Source: Pseudomonas putida
GTDB taxonomy: Bacteria; Pseudomonadota; Gammaproteobacteria; Pseudomonadales; Pseudomonadaceae
DNA: 64,000 bases
Direction of reading: 5' to 3'
NCBI RefSeq assembly: GCF_028682635.1
Contig: NZ_JANHLK010000002.1
Location: forward strand, 186,001-250,000
Position numbers and translations under genes: made by a program. Within the stretch, counting starts at the first letter, position 1, and each line of letters opens with the position of its first letter. Shown piece by piece: positions 29,106 to 38,172 of this stretch. The notes beneath the pieces are model-generated. The model did no database searches. It was not told the origin of the DNA and worked only from the letters and a program-made list of their open reading frames with translations.

Positions 29106-29876
29106 ATGGACAGCAAGGCAGAAACCGGCAGCGTACGTTCGGTCGAGCGCGCCCTGGCGATCGTCGAGTTGCTGGGTGAGCATCAGGCGTTGGGCCTGGA
29201 GGAGTTGCACTACCTCACCTGTCTGCCCAAGGCCACGGTGTCGCGCATGTTGCTGACCTTGCAGGAGCAAGGCTGGATCTATCGCGGCTTGAGCGACCGG
29301 CGTTACCGCCTGTGCGCCAAGCGCCTGTTTGGTGACAGCCGGCAGCGCTTCAAGCGGCGCCTGGTGGAAAACGCCGCGCCGCTGCTGCTGGAGTTGAGCG
29401 AACGCACCGGGCTGGTGGCGGACCTGTCGTGCTTCGATGGCGAACGGGTGGAGGTGATGGAAAGTGCGATCCCGCAGGTGTTGCGCAAGCGTTATCCGAA
29501 CAATTGCCAGATCGTCGGCCAGCACGCCAGTCTGTTCCATTCGGCCATGGGCCGGGCCTGCCTGGGTGAGCTGCAAAGCCATGAAGTGGAACGCCTGGCC
29601 GAGCGTGAGCGCCTCTGCGACGAATCGCTGTTCAGCGCCACCGAACAGGCGTTGCATCAAGGTTTCGGTCAGCGCACCGAGGGCTACTGGGAATACCCGG
29701 TGCGGTTACCCTTCCTGATCCGTGCGGTGGCCTTGCCGATTCACACCGATGGCCGGCTGGTCGGCAGCATGGCGTTGCACTGGCCGATGGATCAGGCGCC
29801 GGTGGAACGGGTGCTGAGCCTGCACCTGAACAGCCTCGCCGCGACCATTGGCAATGTGCAGCAGGCAATGGCGTAA
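29106..29876 (+). CDS. IclR-family transcriptional regulator
   Basis: The product is 256 aa. The winged HTH spans about residues 7-65 (VRSVERALAIVELLGEH, LPKATVSRMLLTLQEQGWIYR). An IclR ligand domain follows (TGLVADLSCFDGERVEVMESAIP, and AVALPIHTDGRLVGSMALHW near the end). AAGGAGA precedes the ATG. It lies 69 bp after the amidase on the same strand and is the likely substrate-sensing regulator of the M20/MFS/amidase unit. Confidence 0.88.
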   Translation: MDSKAETGSVRSVERALAIVELLGEHQALGLEELHYLTCLPKATVSRMLLTLQEQGWIYRGLSDRRYRLCAKRLFGDSRQRFKRRLVENAAPLLLELSERTGLVADLSCFDGERVEVMESAIPQVLRKRYPNNCQIVGQHASLFHSAMGRACLGELQSHEVERLAERERLCDESLFSATEQALHQGFGQRTEGYWEYPVRLPFLIRAVALPIHTDGRLVGSMALHWPMDQAPVERVLSLHLNSLAATIGNVQQAMA

Positions 29877-29882
29877 GGCCCA

Positions 29883-29965
29883 AAAAGATCGCAGCCTGCG
29901 GCAGCTCCTACAGGATCCGGGTGCGAATGCGATCCTGTAGGAGCTGCCGCAGGCTGCGATCTTTT
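29883..29965. repeat. REP pair with perfect 35-bp arms
   Basis: Arms 29883-29917 and 29931-29965 are exact complements (GATCGCAGCCTGCGGCAGCT core) with a 13-bp loop. The left arm starts directly after the IclR gene, so it can act as its 3' hairpin. Confidence 0.92.
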
Positions 29966-30035
29966 GATCGTGGGTTTGCAATAGCGGCGGGGCCAGTTAA
30001 GGTTCAGCACAGGTTTATCTGCCCCCCGAGTGTTT

Positions 30036-30626
30036 ATGTTCCAGCGGTCTGTCTGCAAAACCCTCGCCTGCCTGTTGTTGGCCGGCGCTTCGTTGTCGGC
30101 CCAGGCCAATTGGTACCTGGACGGCGAATCCTCGCGGCTGTCGTTCGTCAGCACCAAAAACGCCAATGTGTCCGAAGTGCAGCGCTTCCTGGTGTTGCAC
30201 GGCAAAGTCGATCCCGGCGGAAAAGCCGAAGTGGAGGTCGAGCTGGAATCGGTCAACAGCGGCATTCCCTTGCGCGATGAACGCATGCGCAAGGAGCTGT
30301 TCGAGATCGAGAAATTTCCCGAAGCCCTGATCACCACGCAAATCGACCTGCGCCCGATCAACGACCTCGCGCCAGGCGCACAACTGGAATTGCGCCTGCC
30401 GCTGACCGTCGACCTGCACGGCAAGCAACACACCTACAACGCCGAACTGCTGGCCACCCGTCTCGATGACCGGCGTTTCCAGGTGGTGACTCTGGAGCCG
30501 GTGGTGGTCAATGCCGAAGATTTCGACCTGGCGCCTGGCCTGGAAGCGTTGCGCAAGGTCGCCGGCCTGTCGGCCATCAGCCTGTCGGTGCCGGTGGGTG
30601 CGGTGCTGATCTTCACGGCGCGTTGA
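30036..30626 (+). CDS. Periplasmic YceI-family lipid-binding protein
   Basis: The product is 196 aa from ATG 30036 (GTG 30030 is possible). A signal peptide ends at AQA, about residue 24, followed by NWYLDGESSRLSFVSTKN, the start of a YceI beta-barrel. YceI proteins bind isoprenoid or polyprenoid lipids in an elongated barrel; function in pseudomonads is unclear. It is followed 1 bp later by a phospholipase-D family gene, an association that suggests an envelope role. Confidence 0.85.
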   Translation: MFQRSVCKTLACLLLAGASLSAQANWYLDGESSRLSFVSTKNANVSEVQRFLVLHGKVDPGGKAEVEVELESVNSGIPLRDERMRKELFEIEKFPEALITTQIDLRPINDLAPGAQLELRLPLTVDLHGKQHTYNAELLATRLDDRRFQVVTLEPVVVNAEDFDLAPGLEALRKVAGLSAISLSVPVGAVLIFTAR

Positions 30627-30627
30627 C

Positions 30628-31785
30628 ATGGCCGGCCCGATCTTTCCCTGGCGTGAAGGCAATAGTTTCCAGTTGCTGGTCGACGGCCCGCAATTCTTCC
30701 CGCGCATGCTGGTGGCGATCGCCCGCGCCGAAGAACAGGTCGAGCTGGAACTGTATCTGGTGGAGGCGGGCGCCTGCGCCGAGGCCATGGTCCAGGCGCT
30801 GGTCCAGGCCGCCGAGCGCGGTGTGCGGGTGCGTTGCCTGTTCGATGATTACGGCAGCCTCGCCTTTACCCTGACCCTGCGCCAGCGCCTCACGGCCGCC
30901 GGCGTCGAGCTGCGCTTCTACAATCGCCTGAGCTGGCGGCGCTGGGTCGGCAATTTCTACCGCGATCACCGCAAGCTGCTGCTGGTGGACCAGAGCCTGG
31001 CGGTGGTCGGTGGCACCGGTGTGACCGATGAATTCTGGACGCCCAACGAAGACGTCAGCGAGTGGCACGAAGTGATGGTGGAAATCACCGGCCCGCTGGT
31101 GCTTGACTGGCAGTTGCTGTTCGACCGCCAATGGATCGCCAACCGCCATCGCCGCGCCTGGCGCCCGGCTTCGCACTTCGGCCTGCCGCGCCTGCCCCGC
31201 GTGCCGTCCACGGGTGAGGGCATGGGCCGCGTCGCCTATGCCGACGCCCGCCAGCACCGGGACATCCTGCAATCGCTGATTCGTGCATTGAACAGCGGCC
31301 AGAAACGCATCTGGCTGGCCACGCCGTATTTCCTGCCGACCTGGAAAGTCCGTCGCTCACTGCGCCGCGCAGCCTCCCGCGGCGTCGATGTGCGGCTGCT
31401 GTTGACCGGCCCGCGCACCGATCACCCGTCGGTGCGTTACGCCGGGCATCGCTACTACCCGCGACTGCTCAAGTCAGGGGTGAAGATTTTCGAATACCAG
31501 CCGTGTTTCCTGCACCTGAAAATGGTCCTGATCGATGACTGGGTGAGCATTGGTTCGTGCAATTTCGACCACTGGAATTTGCGATTCAATCTGGAGGCCA
31601 ACCTTGAAGCATTGGACGCTGGATTGACCCGTGACGTGGTGGCGAGTTTCGAAAAGGACTTCTCTCTGAGCCAGGAAGTCAGCCTGGAGGCATGGCAGCG
31701 CCGCCCGCTGTGGAAGCGGGTCAAGCAGCGAGTGTGGGGGTGGGTGGATCGGTTGGTGGTCAATCTGCTGGATCGACGGGGCTAG
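30628..31785 (+). CDS. Cardiolipin synthase-like phospholipase D family protein (ClsB type)
   Basis: The product is 385 aa with two HKD motifs: HRKLLLVD in RDHRKLLLVDQSLAVVGG and HLKMVLID in FLHLKMVLIDDWVSIGSCNFD. The size and lack of N-terminal transmembrane segments fit ClsB/YbhO rather than ClsA. Reaction: phosphatidyl transfer giving cardiolipin at the inner membrane, or phosphodiester hydrolysis. It is tightly linked to the yceI gene. Confidence 0.85.
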   Translation: MAGPIFPWREGNSFQLLVDGPQFFPRMLVAIARAEEQVELELYLVEAGACAEAMVQALVQAAERGVRVRCLFDDYGSLAFTLTLRQRLTAAGVELRFYNRLSWRRWVGNFYRDHRKLLLVDQSLAVVGGTGVTDEFWTPNEDVSEWHEVMVEITGPLVLDWQLLFDRQWIANRHRRAWRPASHFGLPRLPRVPSTGEGMGRVAYADARQHRDILQSLIRALNSGQKRIWLATPYFLPTWKVRRSLRRAASRGVDVRLLLTGPRTDHPSVRYAGHRYYPRLLKSGVKIFEYQPCFLHLKMVLIDDWVSIGSCNFDHWNLRFNLEANLEALDAGLTRDVVASFEKDFSLSQEVSLEAWQRRPLWKRVKQRVWGWVDRLVVNLLDRRG

Positions 31786-31803
31786 TCGCTACACCAAAGA
31801 CCC

Positions 31804-31895
31804 CTGTAGGAGCTGGCTTGCCAGCGAAGGCGGTATAACATCCAACCAAGATGTTGAATGTTATGGCCTCTTCGCTGGCAAGCCAGCTCCTACAG
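31804..31895. repeat. REP pair, 26-bp arms, between convergent genes
   Basis: Arms 31804-31829 and 31870-31895 (CTGTAGGAGCTGGCTTGCCA core) are exact complements between the cls-like gene and bglX. Confidence 0.9.
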
Positions 31896-31907
31896 AGGAT
31901 CGCGGAG

Positions 31908-34199
31908 TTACAGCAGTTCAAAGCTCTGCTGCGTCACATCCTGGGAATCCAGGCCGATCTGCACGTTGAACTTGCCCGGCTCCGCCACGTACTTGAGCTG
32001 TGTGTTGTAGAACTTCAGGTCGTCTTCGGTGATGGTGAAGTGCACGACTTTCTGTTCGCCGGCATTGAGCATGATCTTCTGGAAGTTCTTCAGCTCCTTG
32101 ATCGGGCGGATCATCGAGCCGGTCTCGTCCTGGATGTACAACTGCACCACGGTCTCGCCGTCGCGCTTGCCGGTGTTTTTCACCGTGATGCTGGCGTCGA
32201 GCTTGCCGGTCTTGTTCAGTGTGGTCGACGACAGCGCCATGTCGCCCAGGCTGAAATCGGTGTAGCTCAGGCCATAACCAAACGGGTACAGCGGGCCGGT
32301 GGTGTCATCGAAGTACTGCGAGGTGTAGTTGCCCGGTTTGCCCGGGGTGAACGGCCGGCCGATGGTCAGGTGGTTGTAGTAGGTCGGAATCTGGCCCACC
32401 GAGCGCGGGATGGTGATCGGCAGTTTGCCCGACGGGTTGTAGTCGCCGAACAGCACGTCGGCAATGGCGTTGCCACCTTCGGTGCCGCTGAACCAGGTTT
32501 CCAGGATCGCGTCGGCCTGTTCCTTCTCCTCGAGAATCGACAACGGACGGCCGTTCATCAGCACCAGTACCAACGGTTTGCCGGTGGCTTTAAGGGCACG
32601 GATCAGCTCGCGCTGGTTTTCCGGGATGTTCAGGTCGGTACGGCTGGACGATTCGTGGGACATGCCGCGGGACTCGCCCACGGCGGCCACCACCACGTCG
32701 GCATCCTTGGCAGCTTTCACCGCTTCGTCGATCAGCACGTTCGCCGGACGCGGGTCATCCACCACTTCCGGGGCGTCGAAGTTGAGGAAGTTCAGGTAAC
32801 CGAGGATCTTCGGGTCGCTGGTGATGTTGGCGCCACGGGCGTAGATCAGCGTCGACTGTGCGCCCAGAGCGTTGGTCATGCCATCGAACAGGGTCACCGA
32901 TTGCGCCGGGCGACCGGCGGCGGCCCAGCTGCCCATCATGTCGATTGGCGCTTTGGCCAGCGGGCCAACCAGGGCGATTTTCGCGGTTTTCTTCAGCGGC
33001 AGGGTTTCGCCCTGGTTTTTCAGCAACACCAGGCTGCGGCGCGCCACATCGCGGGCCTCGGCACGGTGCAGGCGGCTGTCGGCGTAGGTGTCGACCGGGT
33101 CATCCTCGGCCTTGCCGATGCGCAGGTACGGGTCCTTGAACAGGCCCATGTCGTACTTGGCGTCCAGTACCGCACGCACGGCGTTGTCGATGTCGCTCTG
33201 CTGGATCTCGCCGGCTTTGAGCAGCCCTGGCAGTTCCTTGCCGTACAGGGTGTCGTTCATGCTCATGTGGATGCCGGCCTTGATCGCCAGCTTCGCCGCT
33301 TCACGGCCATCGCGGGCGACACCGTGCTTGATCAGCTCGAAAATCGCTCCGTGGTCACTGACCGCCAGGCCCTTGAAGCCCCATTCCTTGCGCAACAGGT
33401 CGTTCATCAGCCAGGTGTTGGCCGTGGCCGGCACGCCGTTGATCGAGTTCAGCGCGACCATCACCCCACCCGCGCCGGCATCAATCGCGGCGCGGTACGG
33501 CGGCAGGTAGTCCTGGTACATCTTGACCGGGCTCATGTCGACCACGTTGTAGTCGCGACCGCCCTCGACCGCGCCATACAGGGCGAAATGCTTGACGCTG
33601 GCCATGATGCTGTCGGCGGCGTTGGCGCCAGTACCCTGGAACGCCTTGACCATTACGCCGGCAATGCGTGACACCAGGTAGGTGTCTTCGCCAAAGCCTT
33701 CGGACGTACGACCCCAGCGCGGATCGCGGGAGATGTCGACCATGGGCGCGAAGGTGATATCGAGGCTGTCAGCCGCGGCTTCCTTGGCGGCAATGCGCCC
33801 GGACAGGCCGATGGCGTCCATGTCCCAGCTCGACGCCAGCGCCAGCGGGATCGGGAAAATGGTGCGGTGGCCGTGGATCACGTCGTAGGCGAAGAACATC
33901 GGGATCTTCAGGCGGCTGCGCATGGCCGCGTCCTGCATCGGACGGTTTTCCGGGCGGGTGATCGAGTTGAACGTACCGCCGATGTTGCCCGCCGCGATTT
34001 CCTTGCGGATCATTTCGCGCGGCATTTCCGGGCCGATGCTGATCAGGCGCAACTGGCCGATTTTTTCATCGAGGGTCATTTGCTTCATCAGGTTGCTGAC
34101 GAAGGCGTCCTTGTTTTCCAGGGGTGCGGGCGTCGTGGCGGCCAGTACGTTTTGACTGGCCAGGCTGACGAACAGGCCCAGCAAACACAGCTTCTTCAT
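31908..34199 (-). CDS. bglX: Periplasmic beta-glucosidase, GH3
   Basis: The product is 763 aa, the size of E. coli BglX, and hydrolyses terminal beta-glucosides. The start MKKLCLLGLF opens a signal peptide ending near VLAA (about residue 20). The GH3 N-domain has IPMFFAYDVIHGHRTIFPIPLA and KHFALYGAVEGGRDYN. The nucleophile Asp lies in GLAVSDHGAI. The C-terminal domains include VVAAVGESRGMSHESSSR and a fibronectin-III-like end. The open frame extends further upstream but lacks a better start. Confidence 0.92.
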   Translation of the reverse strand: MKKLCLLGLFVSLASQNVLAATTPAPLENKDAFVSNLMKQMTLDEKIGQLRLISIGPEMPREMIRKEIAAGNIGGTFNSITRPENRPMQDAAMRSRLKIPMFFAYDVIHGHRTIFPIPLALASSWDMDAIGLSGRIAAKEAAADSLDITFAPMVDISRDPRWGRTSEGFGEDTYLVSRIAGVMVKAFQGTGANAADSIMASVKHFALYGAVEGGRDYNVVDMSPVKMYQDYLPPYRAAIDAGAGGVMVALNSINGVPATANTWLMNDLLRKEWGFKGLAVSDHGAIFELIKHGVARDGREAAKLAIKAGIHMSMNDTLYGKELPGLLKAGEIQQSDIDNAVRAVLDAKYDMGLFKDPYLRIGKAEDDPVDTYADSRLHRAEARDVARRSLVLLKNQGETLPLKKTAKIALVGPLAKAPIDMMGSWAAAGRPAQSVTLFDGMTNALGAQSTLIYARGANITSDPKILGYLNFLNFDAPEVVDDPRPANVLIDEAVKAAKDADVVVAAVGESRGMSHESSSRTDLNIPENQRELIRALKATGKPLVLVLMNGRPLSILEEKEQADAILETWFSGTEGGNAIADVLFGDYNPSGKLPITIPRSVGQIPTYYNHLTIGRPFTPGKPGNYTSQYFDDTTGPLYPFGYGLSYTDFSLGDMALSSTTLNKTGKLDASITVKNTGKRDGETVVQLYIQDETGSMIRPIKELKNFQKIMLNAGEQKVVHFTITEDDLKFYNTQLKYVAEPGKFNVQIGLDSQDVTQQSFELL

Positions 34200-34459
34200 G
34201 AATAGTTTTCTCAAGGGCCCAAGCGGCGATGTACACGCCGGCCAGCCAAAATTTAGGGAGCGACTATTGTTGTTCGGGTGCTGACTCAAAAAGCGACGGC
34301 CGAAAACGGCAGTCGAACACCGGAAGCGGTTTTTCTGCAGGGCATCTTTTAGCCCATTTGCCCCGACGCAATCCAGTGCCGCGCCGATTATGCCCGAAGA
34401 GCCGGCCGAGAGGGTCGCCGGTTGTTTTTTCCATGAAATGTGAACGGAGCATCACCGCG

Positions 34460-35065
34460 ATGAATGTACGACAGTCCTACCGGTCGAGCCTGCAAGTGGC
34501 CACGTTGCTCGTGTTGGCCACGTTGCTGACGGCCTGCGGCATCAACAACATCCCGACCCTCGATGAACAGGCCAAGGCTGCCTGGGGCCAGGTGCAGAAC
34601 CAGTATCAGCGCCGTGCCGACCTGATTCCCAACCTGGTGGAAACCGTCAAGGGCTATGCCGCGCATGAAAAGGACACCCTGACGGCCGTGATCGAAGCCA
34701 GGGCCAAGGCCACCTCGATCCAGGTCGACGCCTCCACGCTCGACAACCCGGAAAAGCTCAAGCAGTACCAGCAGGCCCAGGATCAGCTCAGCGGTGCCTT
34801 GAGCCGCCTGATGGTGGTGTCCGAGCGTTATCCGGACCTCAAGGCCAACCAGAACTTCCTGGCCCTGCAATCGCAGCTTGAAGGCACCGAGAATCGGATC
34901 AGCGTGGCCCGACGCGACTTCATCCTGGCGGTGCAGAAATACAACACCGAGATCCGCACCTTCCCCGGTCGCCTGTGGCACAGCGTGATGTACAGCAATC
35001 TGCCGGAACGCGCGACCTTCGAGGCCACGCCGGGGTCGGAGAAACCACCCGAGGTCAAATTCTGA
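34460..35065 (+). CDS. lemA: LemA-family lipoprotein
   Basis: The product is 201 aa. A lipoprotein signal ends at TLLTAC with Cys24 or so as the lipid site. The LemA domain is helical: QVQNQYQRRADLIPNLVETVKGYAAHEKDTL is the family hallmark. ATG 34433 is an alternative start adding nine residues. It leads a LemA-TPM-TPM group; LemA and TPM-domain proteins co-occur widely and are linked to envelope functions, but the mechanism is unknown. Confidence 0.88.
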   Translation: MNVRQSYRSSLQVATLLVLATLLTACGINNIPTLDEQAKAAWGQVQNQYQRRADLIPNLVETVKGYAAHEKDTLTAVIEARAKATSIQVDASTLDNPEKLKQYQQAQDQLSGALSRLMVVSERYPDLKANQNFLALQSQLEGTENRISVARRDFILAVQKYNTEIRTFPGRLWHSVMYSNLPERATFEATPGSEKPPEVKF

Positions 35066-35088
35066 ATCCTGATGGCGGGTAGATACCC

Positions 35089-35185
35089 TGTAGGAGCTGC
35101 CGAAGGCTGCGATCTTTTGACTTTGTTTTTCAGCGGTTTCGAAAAGATCAAGATCAAAAGATCGCAGCCTTCGGCAGCTCCTGCA
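35089..35185. repeat. REP pair between lemA and the TPM gene
   Basis: Arms 35089-35120 and 35154-35185 match with a single mismatch (GTAGGAGCTGCCGAAGGCTG core). The sequence carries AAGG in place of the CAGG of sister copies, with compensating change in the other arm, so the hairpin is maintained. Confidence 0.88.
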
Positions 35186-35204
35186 AGGACGTGCGAGGTT
35201 GCCA

Positions 35205-35957
35205 ATGCGAGCGTTGAAGATCGGTCTGGTGTTGTTGCTGTGGCTGTTTGCCCTGGCCGTCCAGGCCCAATTGAAGTTCCCGGAGCTGACCGGGCGGGTG
35301 GTGGATAACGCCCAGATGATCGAGCCAGCGGTGCGCGAGCAGCTGGTTCAACAGTTGCAGGCCCATGAAAAGACCACCGGCGAGCAGTTGGTGGTGGTCA
35401 CGCTGGCAAACTTGCAGGGCACCGATATCGCCGATTTCGGCTATCAACTGGGCCGCTACTGGGGCATTGGCCAGAAAGACAAGAACAACGGCGCGCTGCT
35501 GATTGTTGCCCGTGATGAGCGCAAACTGCGCATCGAAGTCGGCTACGGCCTGGAAGATCGCCTGACCGACGCCCAGAGCTCGGTGATCATCAACCAGGTC
35601 ATCACCCCGGCGTTCAAGGCGGGTAATTTCAGCAAGGGCATCAGCGACGGAGTGGCGGCGATGCTGGTGGTGCTGGGTGGCAATCCCCTGGACGAGCCCT
35701 CGACGGTCTATGAGTCCAGCGGCGATCCGGGTGACGATTTCGTCTCGCGGCATCCGGGGTTGTTCGTGTTTCTGGTGTTGTTGTTCATCCTGACAGTATT
35801 CGTTTGCCAGATGCTCGGTATCCTTCCTGCCGGTCGTGGCGGCTCCGGTGGTTCCGGTGGCGGTTTTGGTGGCGGTGGTTTCGGCGGTGGCGGTGGGGGC
35901 GGGTTCAGCGGCGGAGGGGGCAGTTTCGGTGGCGGCGGTTCGTCGGGTGGCTGGTGA
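35205..35957 (+). CDS. TPM-domain protein with C-terminal Gly-rich tail (YgcG type)
   Basis: The product is 250 aa from ATG 35205 with GAGG upstream. A signal peptide ends at VQAQ, about residue 21. The TPM phosphatase-like domain spans about 25-160 (RVVDNAQMIEPAVREQL, RKLRIEVGYGLEDRLTDAQS). One transmembrane segment lies near 190-210 (LFVFLVLLFILTVFVCQML). The tail is almost only Gly, Ser and Phe. This architecture is standard for the family. The partner LemA is upstream and a second TPM gene follows. Confidence 0.87.
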   Translation: MRALKIGLVLLLWLFALAVQAQLKFPELTGRVVDNAQMIEPAVREQLVQQLQAHEKTTGEQLVVVTLANLQGTDIADFGYQLGRYWGIGQKDKNNGALLIVARDERKLRIEVGYGLEDRLTDAQSSVIINQVITPAFKAGNFSKGISDGVAAMLVVLGGNPLDEPSTVYESSGDPGDDFVSRHPGLFVFLVLLFILTVFVCQMLGILPAGRGGSGGSGGGFGGGGFGGGGGGGFSGGGGSFGGGGSSGGW

Positions 35958-35998
35958 TGACACGGAAATAAATACATTAGCGAGCAGGCATTCAACAG

Positions 35999-36616
35999 AT
36001 GGCATTACTGACTGAACACGAACAACGCAAGGTCGCCGAGGCGATTGCCCGGGTCGAGCGCGACACCGACGCGGAGCTGGTCACCGTGCTCGCGGCCCGC
36101 GCCGACGACTATGTGTACATCCCGCTGCTCTGGGCCAGTCTGCTGGCACTGGTGCTGCCGGGGATCGTGCATTACCTGACGGGCTGGCTGACCTTGCACA
36201 GCCTGCTGATGGTGCAATGGAGCACCTTCATCGTGCTGTGCCTGGTATTGCGAATTCCGAAAATCACCACGCACCTGATTCCGCGGTCGGTGCGCCATTG
36301 GCGTGCCTCGAACCTGGCGCGCCGGCAATTCCTCGAACAGAACCTGCACCATACGGTCGGCAGCACCGGCATCCTGATTTTCGTCTCTGAAGCCGAGCGC
36401 TATGTGGAAATCCTGGTGGACGAGGGTATCTCCAGTCGGCTGGACAACAGCCATTGGGACGCGATTGTCGCGCAGTTCACCCAGCAGGTGCGCCAGGGCC
36501 AGACGTTGCAGGGCTTTATCGCCTGCGTCGAGGCCTGCGGTGAGTTGCTCAAGGTGCACGTTCCAGTGACCCATGTGCGCAACGAGCTGCCAAACCGCCT
36601 GGTCGTGCTCGGCTAG
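35999..36616 (+). CDS. TPM-domain membrane protein
   Basis: The product is 205 aa, without signal peptide. An N-terminal TPM portion (VAEAIARVERDTDAELVTVLAARADDY) is followed by two transmembrane segments (about residues 40-62 and 70-86), then the rest of the domain (TVGSTGILIFVSEAERYVEILVDEGISSRLD). It completes the LemA-TPM-TPM cluster, 41 bp after its paralogue. Confidence 0.85.
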   Translation: MALLTEHEQRKVAEAIARVERDTDAELVTVLAARADDYVYIPLLWASLLALVLPGIVHYLTGWLTLHSLLMVQWSTFIVLCLVLRIPKITTHLIPRSVRHWRASNLARRQFLEQNLHHTVGSTGILIFVSEAERYVEILVDEGISSRLDNSHWDAIVAQFTQQVRQGQTLQGFIACVEACGELLKVHVPVTHVRNELPNRLVVLG

Positions 36617-36749
36617 GCTGGCCGTCGCACATTTTTGTAACGCTTGGCGGTACAACTGCGGCCGGTTGTCTGGCTCCTGCCCGGTCTTCAACATCTCCCT
36701 CCAATAGCGAACGCTCTGTGACGGGCGTCCTGACGTAGAGGGAGTACTT

Positions 36750-37052
36750 ATGTCAACGCATCTACCGCTCGACTCTTTTGCCGGTGCAGCGCCTGACGGC
36801 GGGAGAAATGAAACGCCGATCCATCTGACAACTAAAGAAACACAAGCCTTGATCTGGTGCTACAAAGGCAAGACTTCTTGGGAAATCGCCAGGATTCAGA
36901 ATTGCTCGCCCACCACGATCAACTTCCACTTTGCCAGTATTCGCCGCAAGTTTGCTGTCAGGTCCCGGCATGCCGCCTTGCTCAAAGCCATCGAGTCGGG
37001 CGCCATTGTCATCGACGAGGTCGATGAGCGAGGTGTGCATGAATCTGACTGA
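36750..37052 (+). CDS. Single-domain LuxR-type DNA-binding protein
   Basis: The product is 100 aa, essentially only a GerE-type HTH: LTTKETQALIWCYKGKTSWEIARIQNCSPTTINFHFASIRRKF, about residues 27-70, with no sensor or receiver domain. A strong GAGGGAG site precedes the ATG. It overlaps the holin start by 14 bp, so the two are co-expressed. Likely a regulator of the phage-type genes around it; the signal is unknown. Confidence 0.8.
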   Translation: MSTHLPLDSFAGAAPDGGRNETPIHLTTKETQALIWCYKGKTSWEIARIQNCSPTTINFHFASIRRKFAVRSRHAALLKAIESGAIVIDEVDERGVHESD

Positions 37053-37395
37053 CTCGGCCTATAACAGTATCAGTGGGCTACTGCTGGGATTGGGCATCGC
37101 GACATTGCCCGCGATAGATGGCGAAGCGCTGTTCGGTGCATCGCTGGGGGCGTGGCTGGTTATCACGACGCGCGTTGAATTCAAAGCCTGGCAGCGGATC
37201 GGCTCGTGGTTGCTGTCGGCGGGCGTCGGCTATCTTTTTACCCCTGTCGCACTGCCGTTGGCGCCTTTCCTGACGGCAGGGGTAACGGCATTTCTTTGCG
37301 CGCTGATCATTATTCCCATCAGCGTCAAGATCATGCAGTGGGTCGACGGCGCTGGCCTTGGGGAAATCATTGAGCGCCTCAAAGGGCGACGCTGA
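37039..37395 (+). CDS. Putative phage holin
   Basis: The product is 118 aa with three or four hydrophobic segments (ISGLLLGLGIATLPAI, ASLGAWLVITT, LLSAGVGYLFTPVALPLAPFLTAGVTAFLCALIIIPIS) and a basic tail ending KGRR. Size and layout resemble putative holins of Pseudomonas tailocins and prophages. It overlaps the LuxR-type gene upstream. No endolysin or spanin gene follows in this window, so lysis genes may have been lost or act in trans. Confidence 0.7.
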   Translation: MNLTDSAYNSISGLLLGLGIATLPAIDGEALFGASLGAWLVITTRVEFKAWQRIGSWLLSAGVGYLFTPVALPLAPFLTAGVTAFLCALIIIPISVKIMQWVDGAGLGEIIERLKGRR

Positions 37396-37443
37396 CGGGT
37401 ATCAACTCGTCATGATTAAACCGATTGCGAACTACATATGTAC

Positions 37444-37872
37444 TCATGTTTCGTTCGCCTGTTGAAGTGTCGACAGAATAGACGCCATCTCTGAAAGTTT
37501 GAGTTCCATTTCACGCAGGCGGCGTTTTTCCTCCAGGGCATTTTGTATGGCGCAGCGATCTTCTTCACCGAGCAATCGCCACATCGCGAGAATTGTATTT
37601 TCCCGATTGGCTGTTTCCTGGTGGTGTTCGAGTTCATTGGCCGCAGCGCTGTGACGCAGGATTGGACCTTCGCCCAGCAACAACCAGTCGAGTGAAATGC
37701 CGCGCGACTGTGCAATTTCTACGCATAATGAGTATGGCGTACTGTCGCGACCCTTCCAGCTACTAAGGGTCTGCGGGCTGACTTGTAACGCCGAAGACAA
37801 AGAGGCATCGCTTTTTGTGCCGGTAATTTGCTTCAGTCGCGCTAAAACAGCCTGAGATTTTTTGCTACGCAA
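37444..37872 (-). CDS. CI-like phage repressor, HTH and coiled-coil
   Basis: The product is 142 aa. The N-terminal HTH (about residues 8-66) matches the phage CI repressor N-domain: LKQITGTKSDASLSSALQVSPQTLSSWKGRDSTPYSLCVEIAQSRGISLDWLLLGEGP. The second half is a charged helix (LEEKRRLREMELKLSEMASILSTLQQ), a likely dimerisation coil in place of the LexA-like peptidase of full repressors, so it may not be cleaved by RecA. It is divergent from the ogr-type gene. Confidence 0.82.
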   Translation of the reverse strand: MRSKKSQAVLARLKQITGTKSDASLSSALQVSPQTLSSWKGRDSTPYSLCVEIAQSRGISLDWLLLGEGPILRHSAAANELEHHQETANRENTILAMWRLLGEEDRCAIQNALEEKRRLREMELKLSEMASILSTLQQANET

Positions 37873-38172
37873 TTTGAGCCTCTTCCTTTTGACACACGCT
37901 TTTTGAGTGCTTAATGTATGCGCAATGAGTAACTTTTTTATTGTGAGGAATCAATCTTCAACTATGAATGAGATGAATATGATGTCGAAACTTCCTAATG
38001 GTAGCAGGGTGATTTCCTACATGTTTGGTTCCTGCCCATTACGCCGTTATTCCTTGCACTTTCTTCTTTCGGGTGGGCGTTATTGGCAATGCCGGGTTGC
38101 AGCGATCATCGCATCAAGCAGTATTGCGTTTGATTATGTTGATTACCACCCGTCGAACAGCGGGATCCAGGT
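37873..38172. other. 300-bp control region between repressor and ogr-type gene
   Basis: The region is AT-richer than its surroundings and contains the divergent promoters expected for a CI-like switch. I see no clean palindromic operator. A start-containing open frame of 89 codons (37907-38176, plus strand) lacks a ribosome-binding site and recognisable features, so I do not call it a gene. Confidence 0.5.
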
